Source: Azospirillum sp. B510
GTDB lineage: Bacteria > Pseudomonadota > Alphaproteobacteria > Azospirillales > Azospirillaceae
NCBI RefSeq assembly: GCF_000010725.1
Contig: NC_013858.1
Location: 186,001-250,000, forward strand
Direction of reading: 5' to 3'
Length of the DNA stretch: 64,000 nt
The translations under genes and the position numbers were made by a program. The notes under the pieces were generated by a model that did no database searches, had not been told where the DNA came from, and saw only the letters and a program-made list of their open reading frames with translations. Positions 50,720 through 58,345 of the stretch are shown here, piece after piece (position 1 is the stretch's first letter; each line of letters begins with the position of its first letter).

Positions 50720-51781
50720 ATGCTGGGATTGAGCCGCCGCCATCACTACGCGCACCGGAACCGCATGAGGGGGCTCCCCGCGGAGGACGCGGACACCGCG
50801 AATGACGCGGGCTGGAGCGGGGCCGGGCGGGGGCGGGGGGCGGACAGCCCGTCGGAGATTCCCAAAAAGGGCTGGAAGGACATCCTGCTGCGGGTGTGGG
50901 ACGAGCAGAGCGGGGACAATGTGTCGATGCTGGCGGCTGGGGTGTCGTACTACGCCCTGCTCGCCATCTTTCCGGCCGTCGCGGCGCTGGTGTCGATCTT
51001 CGGCCTCGTCGCCGACCCGGCGATGATCGAGACCCAGCTGAGCCAGCTGCGCGGCCTGCTGCCGCCCGAAGCCCTGACCATCGTCAGCGACCAGGCGCGC
51101 AAGGTGGCGACGGCGCCGTCCCAGGGGCTGGGGTTCGGCCTGATCTTCGGCCTGCTGCTGACCCTGTGGAGCGCGTCGCGTGGCACCAACTCGCTGGTGA
51201 CCGCGCTCAACATCGCCTATGGCGAGAAGGAGACGCGCGGCTTCCTCATGCTGGCGGCGCTGTCGATGGGGCTGACGGTGGCCGGGTTGCTATTCGTCAT
51301 CGTCGCCATGGCTTTGATCATCGCCGTCCCCGCCGCCATCGCCATCGTCGGGTTGCAGGACACGCCGGCCGGCTGGATCGCCAACCTCGCCCGCTGGCCG
51401 ATCCTGGCGGCCGCGATCATGCTGGCGCTCGCCGTCTTCTACCGCTATGCCCCCGACCGCCGCGAGCCGCGATGGCGCTGGGTCACCTGGGGATCGGCGA
51501 TGGCGACGATGGTCTGGCTGCTGGGGTCGCTGGGATTTTCCGTCTATGTCTCCAACTTCGGCAGCTACAACGAGACCTACGGGTCGGTCGGCGCCGTCGT
51601 CATCCTGCTGCTGTGGTTCAACCTGACCTCCTATGTCGTGTTGCTGGGGGCGGAGCTGAACGCGGAGATCGAGCATCAGACCGCCCGCGACACCACCACC
51701 CGCGACGGCCGGCCGGCCCGTCCGATGGGCCGGCGCGACGCCTATGTCGCCGACACCGTGGGGGGGCGCAAAGCGGGGTGA
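50720..51781 (+). CDS. YihY/virulence factor BrkB family membrane protein
   Basis: 353-aa inner-membrane protein with six to seven TM helices. The family shows ISxxAAxVSYYALLAIFP-type starts; here MLAAGVSYYALLAIFPAVAA, and GFLMLAALSMGLTVAGLLFV. The C-terminal LGSLGFSVYVSNFGSYNETY and GSVGAVVILLLWFNLTSYVV match. Earlier misannotated as RNase BN. Function unknown. It pairs with the DUF3618 gene 11 bases upstream, a combination seen in several alphaproteobacteria. Confidence 0.9.
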   Translation: MLGLSRRHHYAHRNRMRGLPAEDADTANDAGWSGAGRGRGADSPSEIPKKGWKDILLRVWDEQSGDNVSMLAAGVSYYALLAIFPAVAALVSIFGLVADPAMIETQLSQLRGLLPPEALTIVSDQARKVATAPSQGLGFGLIFGLLLTLWSASRGTNSLVTALNIAYGEKETRGFLMLAALSMGLTVAGLLFVIVAMALIIAVPAAIAIVGLQDTPAGWIANLARWPILAAAIMLALAVFYRYAPDRREPRWRWVTWGSAMATMVWLLGSLGFSVYVSNFGSYNETYGSVGAVVILLLWFNLTSYVVLLGAELNAEIEHQTARDTTTRDGRPARPMGRRDAYVADTVGGRKAG

Positions 51782-51937
51782 AAGGGGCGTCAAATTGTCC
51801 CTTGGCAGGGCCGTGCCCACGCGCTATGGTCTGGACCATGCAACAGGCGCTTTCCATCGCGTCCTCCGGACGCTCCCGATACTTTGGCCGCTGGTTTCGT
51901 TCGGCGGCCTAGGAACGCGCATTGTCGCTCACTCCCG

Positions 51938-51966
51938 AAGCCGCCCGGACCGATCCGCGGCGGCTT
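51938..51966 (+). terminator. hairpin downstream of YihY/BrkB gene
   Basis: AAGCCGCC (51938-51945), loop of 13, GGCGGCTT (51959-51966), followed by TTCGCGTTTGTG. About 157 bases past the stop, so it may instead end a separate short transcript. Confidence 0.45.
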
Positions 51967-52062
51967 TCGCGTTTGTGACTCTGGCCCTTGGCGGGCTTCA
52001 CATCCTCAAAATCCGAACACGGGCGACCCGGGCGGCCTCACCACACGCCAAGAGAGGTTGTC

Positions 52063-52263
52063 ATGTTCGATTTCGATGTCGTCACCGGCCCCGCCCAGCC
52101 GCCCCATTGCCCGCTTGCCGCCGAGATCGCCGCCGAGATCGCCGGCCAGTCCGGCGCCCTGGCGGTTCCCGAGTCGCTGCCGCAGCCGGCTTCCCCCGGC
52201 GCGGGAGCCGCCGGCCGCCGGCCGGACCGGCATCCCATCATGGAGGAAAAGCGGCGATCCTGA
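52063..52263 (+). CDS. small protein of unknown function
   Basis: 66-aa protein, Pro/Ala-rich, with FDFDVVTGPAQPPHCPLA at the start and a basic C-terminus (RHPIMEEKRRS). It has a good ribosome site (AGAGAGG six bases before ATG). I recognise no family and cannot exclude a chance frame. Confidence 0.4.
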   Translation: MFDFDVVTGPAQPPHCPLAAEIAAEIAGQSGALAVPESLPQPASPGAGAAGRRPDRHPIMEEKRRS

Positions 52264-52461
52264 GCGGGATCGGGCGTCTACCGTGGCTTGCGGGTTCCGC
52301 ATTCCAGCTTTCGACCAAAAAAATCACGAATCCCACCTATGTTCCGCCGGCTGTTGTCGTATACTGTGTCTGGGCGGACCTGTCCGCATGGCGGCTTCGG
52401 CCGGCGGGGGCCTTGGTGGGTCTCGGGTGTGATGGTCGGATCGGGAGAAGGATGACGGATC

Positions 52462-53160
52462 ATGGCGGATGATGCTCTCTCAAGCGTCAACTCTATGGTT
52501 TCCAGCCTCAACGCGTCGATCAACAACGCGGTCGAGGCGATCAAGAAATCGCAGAGCAACCAGGCTGTCGGCGAGGTCCAGAGTTTCTCCAAGACGGTCA
52601 AGAAGTCGCCGCTGACCACCACGGGCGGCGCCACCGACATCGGCACGCTCGTCAAGAATGTCAGCCGCCTGAATGTCGCCAGCACGCTGGCGGCGAACGA
52701 CAAGGTCGATTTCTACAAGTTCAAGGCCACGAACAAAGGCGAGCTGACGATGGGGCAGGTCGGCGATGACGGCGTGCGCATCCAGCTGATGAACAATCTG
52801 GGGCGCGTGCTGGCCGACAGCGACCCGAAGTCCGGTGACGACTACAAGGCCTTCAAGCAGATGCAGGCCGGCAACCTGACGATCGACAAGGGCGACTACA
52901 CGATCCGCGTCAGCCGCGACAAGGGCCAGCCCGACAAGGACCCCAAGAACTACGCCATGCAGCTGGTGATGGGGAACTACAGCAAGGATTACGACACGGT
53001 CGCCAAGCAGCCGGCCAAGGGCGATACCGGCCTGTCGCTGTCCACCGGCCAGCAGGCGATGCTCGACGGGCTGAACCAGGCCATCGGCAGCATGAACTCC
53101 ATTCCCACCGGCGAGACCGGCACGCAGAAACTGATGGGCAGCTTCAGCCTGTTCGTTTGA
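52462..53160 (+). CDS. protein with PPC-like beta domain, unknown function
   Basis: 232-aa protein. Lysine/serine-rich helical start (VSSLNASINNAVEAIKKSQS), then a beta-sandwich region (LAANDKVDFYKFKATNKGEL, DGVRIQLMNNLGRVLADSDP, KGDYTIRVSRDKGQPDKDPK) typical of bacterial pre-peptidase C-terminal (PPC) domains. No signal peptide. The C-terminal 40 residues are Gly/Ser/Met-rich. Secretion through a type I system is conceivable but not shown. GAGAAGG lies upstream of the ATG. Confidence 0.65.
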   Translation: MADDALSSVNSMVSSLNASINNAVEAIKKSQSNQAVGEVQSFSKTVKKSPLTTTGGATDIGTLVKNVSRLNVASTLAANDKVDFYKFKATNKGELTMGQVGDDGVRIQLMNNLGRVLADSDPKSGDDYKAFKQMQAGNLTIDKGDYTIRVSRDKGQPDKDPKNYAMQLVMGNYSKDYDTVAKQPAKGDTGLSLSTGQQAMLDGLNQAIGSMNSIPTGETGTQKLMGSFSLFV

Positions 53161-53219
53161 AGCGTGCCGCGGCATCCATGCTATGACGGAACGGAGCAGA
53201 TCCGTTCCGGAGCATCATC

Positions 53220-53792
53220 GTGGCGTCCATCACGCGCCTGACCCCCGCCGACCATCGCCGCGTGCCCTGGAAGAATGGTGGCGGCGTCACCACCGAACTG
53301 GCGGTTGAACCGACTGCGGATGGCCGGTTCGCTTGGCGTGTCAGCATCGCCGACGTCGTCGAGCCCGGTCCCTTTTCCGCCTTTCCCGGTTATGACCGGC
53401 TGATCGCCGTGGTGGAGGGCGATGGCATGCGCCTGTCGGTCGATGGCGCGCCGCCGGTCGAACGCCGCCGTCTGGACCCCGCCTTCGCCTTCCCCGGCGA
53501 GGCGCCGGTGTGGTGCGAGCCGACCGCCGGCCCGATCCGCGACGTCAACCTGATGCTGGATCGCGCCTCGGCGGCCGGCACGCTGACCCTGCTTGCCGGA
53601 ACGGCCGCTCGGCGGGTGGCCGGCGATGTGCTGCTGGTCCACGCCCTGGCCGGAGCCTTGACCGTGATCCCTGAGGGTGGAGAGGCTATGCCGCTTCCTG
53701 CCGGCCATAGCCTGCTGCTGCGCGATGCGGCGGCCGTGATCGAGCTGGCGGCGGGCGGCGAGGGCGTCTGCGCGGAGGTCCGGCGGCGTTAG
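53220..53792 (+). CDS. HutD/Ves family protein
   Basis: 190-aa double-barrel cupin-like protein. VPWKNGGGVTTELAVEP is the family's W-K-N-G-G-G motif, followed by FAWRVSIADVVEPGPFSAFP and GYDRLIAVVEGDGMRLSVDG. HutD occurs in histidine-utilisation clusters of pseudomonads; here no hut genes are near, and the relative Ves is a stand-alone version. Function unresolved. GTG start at 53220. A palindrome-rich intergenic region follows its stop. Confidence 0.9.
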   Translation: MASITRLTPADHRRVPWKNGGGVTTELAVEPTADGRFAWRVSIADVVEPGPFSAFPGYDRLIAVVEGDGMRLSVDGAPPVERRRLDPAFAFPGEAPVWCEPTAGPIRDVNLMLDRASAAGTLTLLAGTAARRVAGDVLLVHALAGALTVIPEGGEAMPLPAGHSLLLRDAAAVIELAAGGEGVCAEVRRR

Positions 53793-53816
53793 AGTGCGTC
53801 TGAAGCGATCGCACTC
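53792..53816 (+). terminator. hairpin at the HutD gene 3' end
   Basis: GAGTGC (53792-53797) pairs with GCACTC (53811-53816), loop of 13. It starts at the last base of the HutD gene's stop codon and abuts the larger palindrome at 53816-53857. Confidence 0.55.
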
Positions 53817-53857
53817 TATAGCGTTGTGCGTTTAATATGAAACGCACAACGCTATAG
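53816..53857. terminator. perfect 18-bp palindrome, probable bidirectional terminator
   Basis: Left arm CTATAGCGTTGTGCGTTT (53816-53833), loop AATATG, right arm (53840-53857) exact complement. Less GC-rich than most local sequence. It lies between convergent genes. Such AT-flanked long hairpins recur in alphaproteobacterial intergenic repeats. Confidence 0.7.
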
Positions 53858-53870
53858 CTTTATGTCTGAC

Positions 53871-53917
53871 GATCGGATTCACGCTTCAAATCGATTCCGA
53901 TTTTACGCGATCCGATC
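53871..53917. repeat. second nested palindrome, REP-like element
   Basis: Outer arms GATCGGAT (53871-53878) and ATCCGATC (53910-53917); inner arms AAATCG (53888-53893) and CGATTT (53898-53903) around ATTC. The outer right arm overlaps the beta-glucosidase stop codon. This layered symmetry is typical of dispersed palindromic elements. Confidence 0.55.
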
Positions 53918-55248
53918 TAAGCCTTCGCCTTCCGGATCAGGTCGGCATACCAGCGCGCCGAGTCCTTCGGTGTGCGGGCCAGGGTCTGGAAATCGACATG
54001 GACGATGCCGAAGCGTTGGCCATAGCCGCTGCCCCATTCGAAATTGTCGAGCAGCGACCAGACGAAATAGCCGCGGACGTCGGCGCCCCGTGCCATCGCC
54101 TCGCGCATCGCCGCGTTGTAGATGGTCAGATAGGCGATGCGGTGCGGGTCGTGCACGGCGCCGTCGGGGCTGACGCTGTCGCTGCCGCCGCAGCCGTTTT
54201 CGGTCACCACGATGGGCAGGCGGTAACGGCGCTGGATGGTCAGCAGCTCGTCCCGGAAGGCGCCGGGGAAGATCGCCCAGCCGACGCCATGGGTCGGCGA
54301 ATCGGGCGGGGCGTCGCCCCAGCCATAGCCCCAGATCCGGGTCGGGTCGGCCTTGGCGAAGATCGGGCCGTAATGGTTCAGCCCGAACCAATCCACCGGC
54401 CGGGCGATGCGGGCCATGTCGCCGGGCCGGACATGGGGTTCGATGGCGGTGGCGGTCTGCGGCGGGTAGTGGCCGAGGATCTGCGGGTCGCAGAACACCA
54501 GATTCCAATGCTCGTCCAGCAGGGCGGCGGCGGCGCGGTTCTCCGGCGTGTCGGTTTCCGGGATCACGACCTGCCGGTTGTGGATGGCGCCGATCGAGGC
54601 CCCCGGCACCATGTCGCGCAGCACCTCCACCCCGGCGCCATGGGCGAGGTTGACATGATGGATGGCGCGCAGATGCTGCGCCCGGTCGACGATGCCCGGC
54701 GCCGCCCAGGGAATCGCGTAGCCGAACAGGGTGAAGACCGAGAATTCGTTGAAGGTGATCCAGCGCTTCACCCGGTCGCCATAGCGCCGGGCGCAGAGTG
54801 CCGCATAGTCGGCGTACCAGCCGGCGCAGTCGCGCGACGACCAGCCGCCCAGGTCGTGAAGCGCCTGCGGCAAATCCCAGTGATAGAGGCAGAGCCAGGG
54901 CTCGATCCCCGACTCCAGAAGCCGGTCGATCAGCCGGTCGTAGAAATCCAGTCCCGCCTCGTTCACCGCGCCCTTGCCGCGTGGCATCACCCTGGGCCAG
55001 GAGACGGAGAAGCGGTAGGCGTCGACCCCCAGCCCCGTCATCAGCGCCACATCCTCCGGCATGCGGTGGTAATGGTCGCAGGCGACGTCGCCGGTGTCGC
55101 CGTTCATCACCCCGCCCCGGGTGCGGCAGCGCAGGTCCCAGATGCTGGCGCCGCGCCCATCCGCCGCCGCCGCCCCTTCGATCTGGTAGGCGGAGGTGGA
55201 AACGCCCCAGGTGAAGCCGGGCGGGTAGGGGGGAACGGCGTCCGTCAT
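53917..55248 (-). CDS. GH1 family beta-glucosidase
   Basis: 443-aa glycoside hydrolase family 1 enzyme, normal length. The acid/base Glu is in KRWITFNEFSVFTLFGYA (usually NEP, here NEF), and the nucleophile Glu in LPIVVTENGCGG. FTWGVSTSAYQIEGAA at the N-terminus and RYFxxSLLDNFEW-type segment (GYFVWSLLDNFEWGSGYGQR) at the C-terminus are typical. No signal peptide, so cytoplasmic. It follows the acyl-carrier-like gene by 29 bases, likely one operon. Substrate probably a beta-glucoside disaccharide. Confidence 0.95.
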   Translation of the reverse strand: MTDAVPPYPPGFTWGVSTSAYQIEGAAAADGRGASIWDLRCRTRGGVMNGDTGDVACDHYHRMPEDVALMTGLGVDAYRFSVSWPRVMPRGKGAVNEAGLDFYDRLIDRLLESGIEPWLCLYHWDLPQALHDLGGWSSRDCAGWYADYAALCARRYGDRVKRWITFNEFSVFTLFGYAIPWAAPGIVDRAQHLRAIHHVNLAHGAGVEVLRDMVPGASIGAIHNRQVVIPETDTPENRAAAALLDEHWNLVFCDPQILGHYPPQTATAIEPHVRPGDMARIARPVDWFGLNHYGPIFAKADPTRIWGYGWGDAPPDSPTHGVGWAIFPGAFRDELLTIQRRYRLPIVVTENGCGGSDSVSPDGAVHDPHRIAYLTIYNAAMREAMARGADVRGYFVWSLLDNFEWGSGYGQRFGIVHVDFQTLARTPKDSARWYADLIRKAKA

Positions 55249-55277
55249 GTGGCGTCCGTCAGGCGCTGTTGGTCAGG

Positions 55278-55616
55278 TCAGGCGGCGATCTGGTTGATGT
55301 CGCGGCAGCGGGACTCGAAGGCGTCGGAGATGAATTCGGGGCGCTTGTAATAACCCTTGATCCAGCTCGCCAGAAGGCACAGCTCCTCCAACTTCACCAG
55401 CTCGTCCAGCGTTCCGTCCGGAAAGCGGATCTCGAAGCTTTCGGAGATGTATTCCAGCACCTGCTCGACCTGGTCGATGGAGAGCTGGATGTCGGTCTCC
55501 AGCGTCGCGTTCCGGGTCAGCAGAGCCTCGTCGACGCCATATTCGTCGCGGATCAGCTTCACGATCCAGCGGAACATGTGCATCCAGTTGGACACACCCT
55601 CGATCGACTTGCTCAT
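55278..55616 (-). CDS. acyl-carrier-protein-like (DUF1493-type) protein
   Basis: 112-aa small acidic helical protein. It has the carrier-protein pattern: LETDIQLSIDQVEQVLEYIS aligns with the usual D-S-L-D-x-V-E, keeping the Ser that would hold phosphopantetheine but with Leu in place of the preceding Asp. ESFEIRFPDGTLDELVKLEE forms the following helices. DUF1493 proteins are predicted carrier homologues of unknown partner. It precedes the beta-glucosidase gene by 29 bases on the same strand. Confidence 0.65.
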   Translation of the reverse strand: MSKSIEGVSNWMHMFRWIVKLIRDEYGVDEALLTRNATLETDIQLSIDQVEQVLEYISESFEIRFPDGTLDELVKLEELCLLASWIKGYYKRPEFISDAFESRCRDINQIAA

Positions 55617-55868
55617 CGCGACTGCTCGGCTTTCGGGGTTGCGCGAAAGGGGTAGGCGAAAGGGACTGTACGCACCGATGGTTAAAGAATAACGCAGCCC
55701 CTATGCGGGTCTCCAGCCGGACGCGGCAAAAAATCGCGCGGGATCTGCCACCTGTGGGGGCAAGGGTGGTGGGGCATGCCGCAATCTTGTGCAGCGGCGC
55801 TGCCGGGAGGCGGCCTGGGCGCTGCCTGGGCGCTGTCGGGGCCATGGTCCGGCGGGGCGGCACGCTCC

Positions 55869-57278
55869 ATGCAGGATCGGACCGATCCATCGGACAGCGA
55901 GGCTTCCGCCATGACAAGCGCCGGCATCCCCCCTGACGTCCATCCCGTCGACGCGGTGCTGCCGCCCTGGCGGCTGCTGGCGTTGGGGGTGCAGCATGTG
56001 CTGGTGATGTATGCCGGGGCCATCGCGGTGCCGCTGATCATCGGCGGGGCGTTGAAGCTGCACAAGGATCAGGTCGCCATGCTGATCAACGCCGACCTGT
56101 TCGCCTGCGGCGTGGTCACGCTGATCCAGGCGGTGGGGGTCTGGCGATTCGGCATCCGGCTGCCGATCATGATGGGCGTCACCTTCGCCGCCGTCGGGCC
56201 GATGGTGGCGATGGCGGCCAACCCCTCGCTGGGGCTGCTGGGGATCTATGGCGCGGTGATCGGGTCGGGTGTCTTCGCCATGCTGGCGGCGCCGTTGGTC
56301 GGCCGGCTGCTGCCGCTGTTCCCGCCGGTGGTGACCGGCAGCGTCATCGCCATCATCGGCGTCTCGCTGATGCGGGTCGGGGTGGGCTGGGCCGGCGGCG
56401 GGGTCGGCAACCCGCGTTTCGGCGATCCCGCCTTTCTCGGCGTGGCGGCCTTCGTGCTGCTGGTGATCCTGGCGCTGATGAAGCATGGCCGCGGTTTCGT
56501 CCGCAATGTCGCGGTGCTGCTGGGGCTGGTGGCCGGGATGCTGCTGGCGATGGCGCTCGGCATGGTCGATTTTCAAGGGCTGGGGGAGGCGCCCTGGGTG
56601 GCGGCGGTCCAGCCCTTCCAGTTCGGGATGCCGGTCTTCGACCCCGTCGCCATCCTGACCATGGCGCTGGTGATGATCGTGGTGATGATCGAATCGACCG
56701 GCATGTTCCTGGCGGTCGGCGACATGGTCGGCCGCCCGGTGAGCCGGGAGGATCTGGTGCGCGGCCTGCGCACCGACGGGCTGGGCACGCTGATCGGCGG
56801 CGTGTTCAACACCTTCCCCTACACCTCCTTCTCGCAGAATGTCGGGCTGGTCGGGGTGACCGGCGTGCGCAGCCGCTGGGTCTGCGCGGCGGGCGGGGTG
56901 ATCCTGCTGCTGCTGGGGCTGCTGCCGAAGCTGGCCCATGTGGTGGCGTCGGTGCCGGCCTTCGTGCTGGGCGGGGCCGGGCTGGTGATGTTCGGCATGG
57001 TGGCGGCGACCGGCGTGAAGATCCTGGCGCAGGTCGATTTCGCCGGCCGGCGCGAGAATCTGATCGTGGTGGCGGTCAGCGTCGGCGTCGGGCTGATCCC
57101 GCTGGTGTCGGAGAAATTCTTCTCGCAGATGCCGGCCATCCTGTCGCCGCTTCTGCACAGCGGCATCCTGCTCGGCACCCTGACGGCGGTGGCGCTGAAC
57201 TGGTACTTCAACGGTCTGGCCGGCGCCGACCGCGCCCGCCAGGAGGTCGCCGCCGCCGCGCACGGGGTGGAGGCTTAA
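55869..57278 (+). CDS. NCS2 family xanthine/uracil-type permease
   Basis: 469-aa purine/pyrimidine-proton symporter. The NCS2 TM1 motif is LALGVQHVLVMYAGAIAVPL (Q-H). Further family stretches are GVFNTFPYTSFSQNVGLVGV and TGVRSRWVCAAGGVILLLLG in TM9-10. The fold expects 14 TM segments. Xanthine or urate is the likelier substrate given the QH and the TSFSQNVG motif. Start codon ATG at 55869 or 55911; both have weak purine-rich leaders. It ends overlapping by 4 bases with the convergent exporter gene. Confidence 0.92.
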   Translation: MQDRTDPSDSEASAMTSAGIPPDVHPVDAVLPPWRLLALGVQHVLVMYAGAIAVPLIIGGALKLHKDQVAMLINADLFACGVVTLIQAVGVWRFGIRLPIMMGVTFAAVGPMVAMAANPSLGLLGIYGAVIGSGVFAMLAAPLVGRLLPLFPPVVTGSVIAIIGVSLMRVGVGWAGGGVGNPRFGDPAFLGVAAFVLLVILALMKHGRGFVRNVAVLLGLVAGMLLAMALGMVDFQGLGEAPWVAAVQPFQFGMPVFDPVAILTMALVMIVVMIESTGMFLAVGDMVGRPVSREDLVRGLRTDGLGTLIGGVFNTFPYTSFSQNVGLVGVTGVRSRWVCAAGGVILLLLGLLPKLAHVVASVPAFVLGGAGLVMFGMVAATGVKILAQVDFAGRRENLIVVAVSVGVGLIPLVSEKFFSQMPAILSPLLHSGILLGTLTAVALNWYFNGLAGADRARQEVAAAAHGVEA

Positions 57279-58222
57279 GCCTTGCCCCGCAGCAGATCGG
57301 TGCTGGCGAGCAGCGAGCCGCCGGCGATCAGGGCGCAGGCGACCCAGATGATCGCCGAATTGGCGGCGAGACCGAACAGGACCAGCAGCAGGGTGGACAG
57401 CAGCGGCGCCAGATAGGACAGCGCTCCCAGCGCCCGGATGTCGCCGTGGCGCACGCCATGATCCCAGACGAAGAAGGCCGCCCCCACCGGCCCCAGCCCG
57501 AGCAGCAGCAGCGCCCCCCAGCCGGTGGCGGTCTCCGGCCAAACCGTCCGTTCCAGTGCCAGATGGCAGAGCAGCGACAGCAGCGCGGTGACGAGACAGA
57601 AGGCGCTGACCGCGTCGGTCGGCGCCTCGCCGATCTGGCCCAGCCGGCGGCGCAGCACCGAATAGCCGGCCCAGGTGACGGCGCTCGCCAGGGCGGCGGC
57701 ATAGCCCGGCAGATGGGCCGGGTCGATGGAGAAACCGCCCACCGCGCCGCCGCGCGCGATCAGCAGAACCGTGCCCGCCAGCCCGGCGACGGCGCCGCCG
57801 ACATGCCAGGACCGCAGCCGCTCGCCCGGCAGCAGGGCGGAGAACAGCACGATCAGCAGCGGCCACAGATAGTTGATCAGGTTGGCCTCCACCGGCGGGG
57901 CCGTCCGCAGCGCCATGAAATAGAGGAAATGGAAGCCGAACAGTCCCCCCACCCCCAGCGCCCAGGCCGCGAGGGGCTGGCGGAAATAGCGCAGCGGATT
58001 GTCGCCGCGCGCGAAGGTCCAGCCGCTGCCGACCAGGAAGGCCAGCAGGAAGGAGGTCGCCACCAATTGGAACGGCGGCACCATCGAGGCCAGCGTCGCC
58101 AGCGGGGCCAGCGTCGCCCACATCAGGATGGCGGTGAAGCCGATCAGCGTGGCCCGGTTGGCGGAGCGGCGGTCGGGCCGGGCGGAGGGGGCGGCGGAGG
58201 AGGAGACGGTCATGGAGGGCAT
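57275..58222 (-). CDS. YddG-like aromatic amino-acid exporter (EamA/DMT family)
   Basis: 315-aa membrane protein with ten TM helices. NRATLIGFTAILMWATLAPL resembles the start of YddG, which exports aromatic amino acids. LYFMALRTAPPVEANLINYL and GDIRALGALSYLAPLLSTLL match the DMT pattern. Substrate is inferred. ATG 58222 or 58213 could start translation; neither has a clear ribosome site. The 3' end overlaps the NCS2 permease gene by 4 bases. Confidence 0.88.
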   Translation of the reverse strand: MPSMTVSSSAAPSARPDRRSANRATLIGFTAILMWATLAPLATLASMVPPFQLVATSFLLAFLVGSGWTFARGDNPLRYFRQPLAAWALGVGGLFGFHFLYFMALRTAPPVEANLINYLWPLLIVLFSALLPGERLRSWHVGGAVAGLAGTVLLIARGGAVGGFSIDPAHLPGYAAALASAVTWAGYSVLRRRLGQIGEAPTDAVSAFCLVTALLSLLCHLALERTVWPETATGWGALLLLGLGPVGAAFFVWDHGVRHGDIRALGALSYLAPLLSTLLLVLFGLAANSAIIWVACALIAGGSLLASTDLLRGKA

Positions 58223-58345
58223 CGGTCGGTTGGCGGGGAGGCGGTTGGCGCAGGCGCCGACCATAGCCGGCCGGCGGCCGGCTGTCTTGACCGGGGCTCC
58301 GCCGCGCATTGACCGGTTCTCCGGCCCAACCTCAGGCCGTCTCCC

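Noticed and set aside
55868..55910. Longer N-terminal extension of the NCS2 permease from 55776
   Set aside because: That extension is Ala/Gly/Ser-rich, lacks a ribosome site and precedes the natural start of the family.
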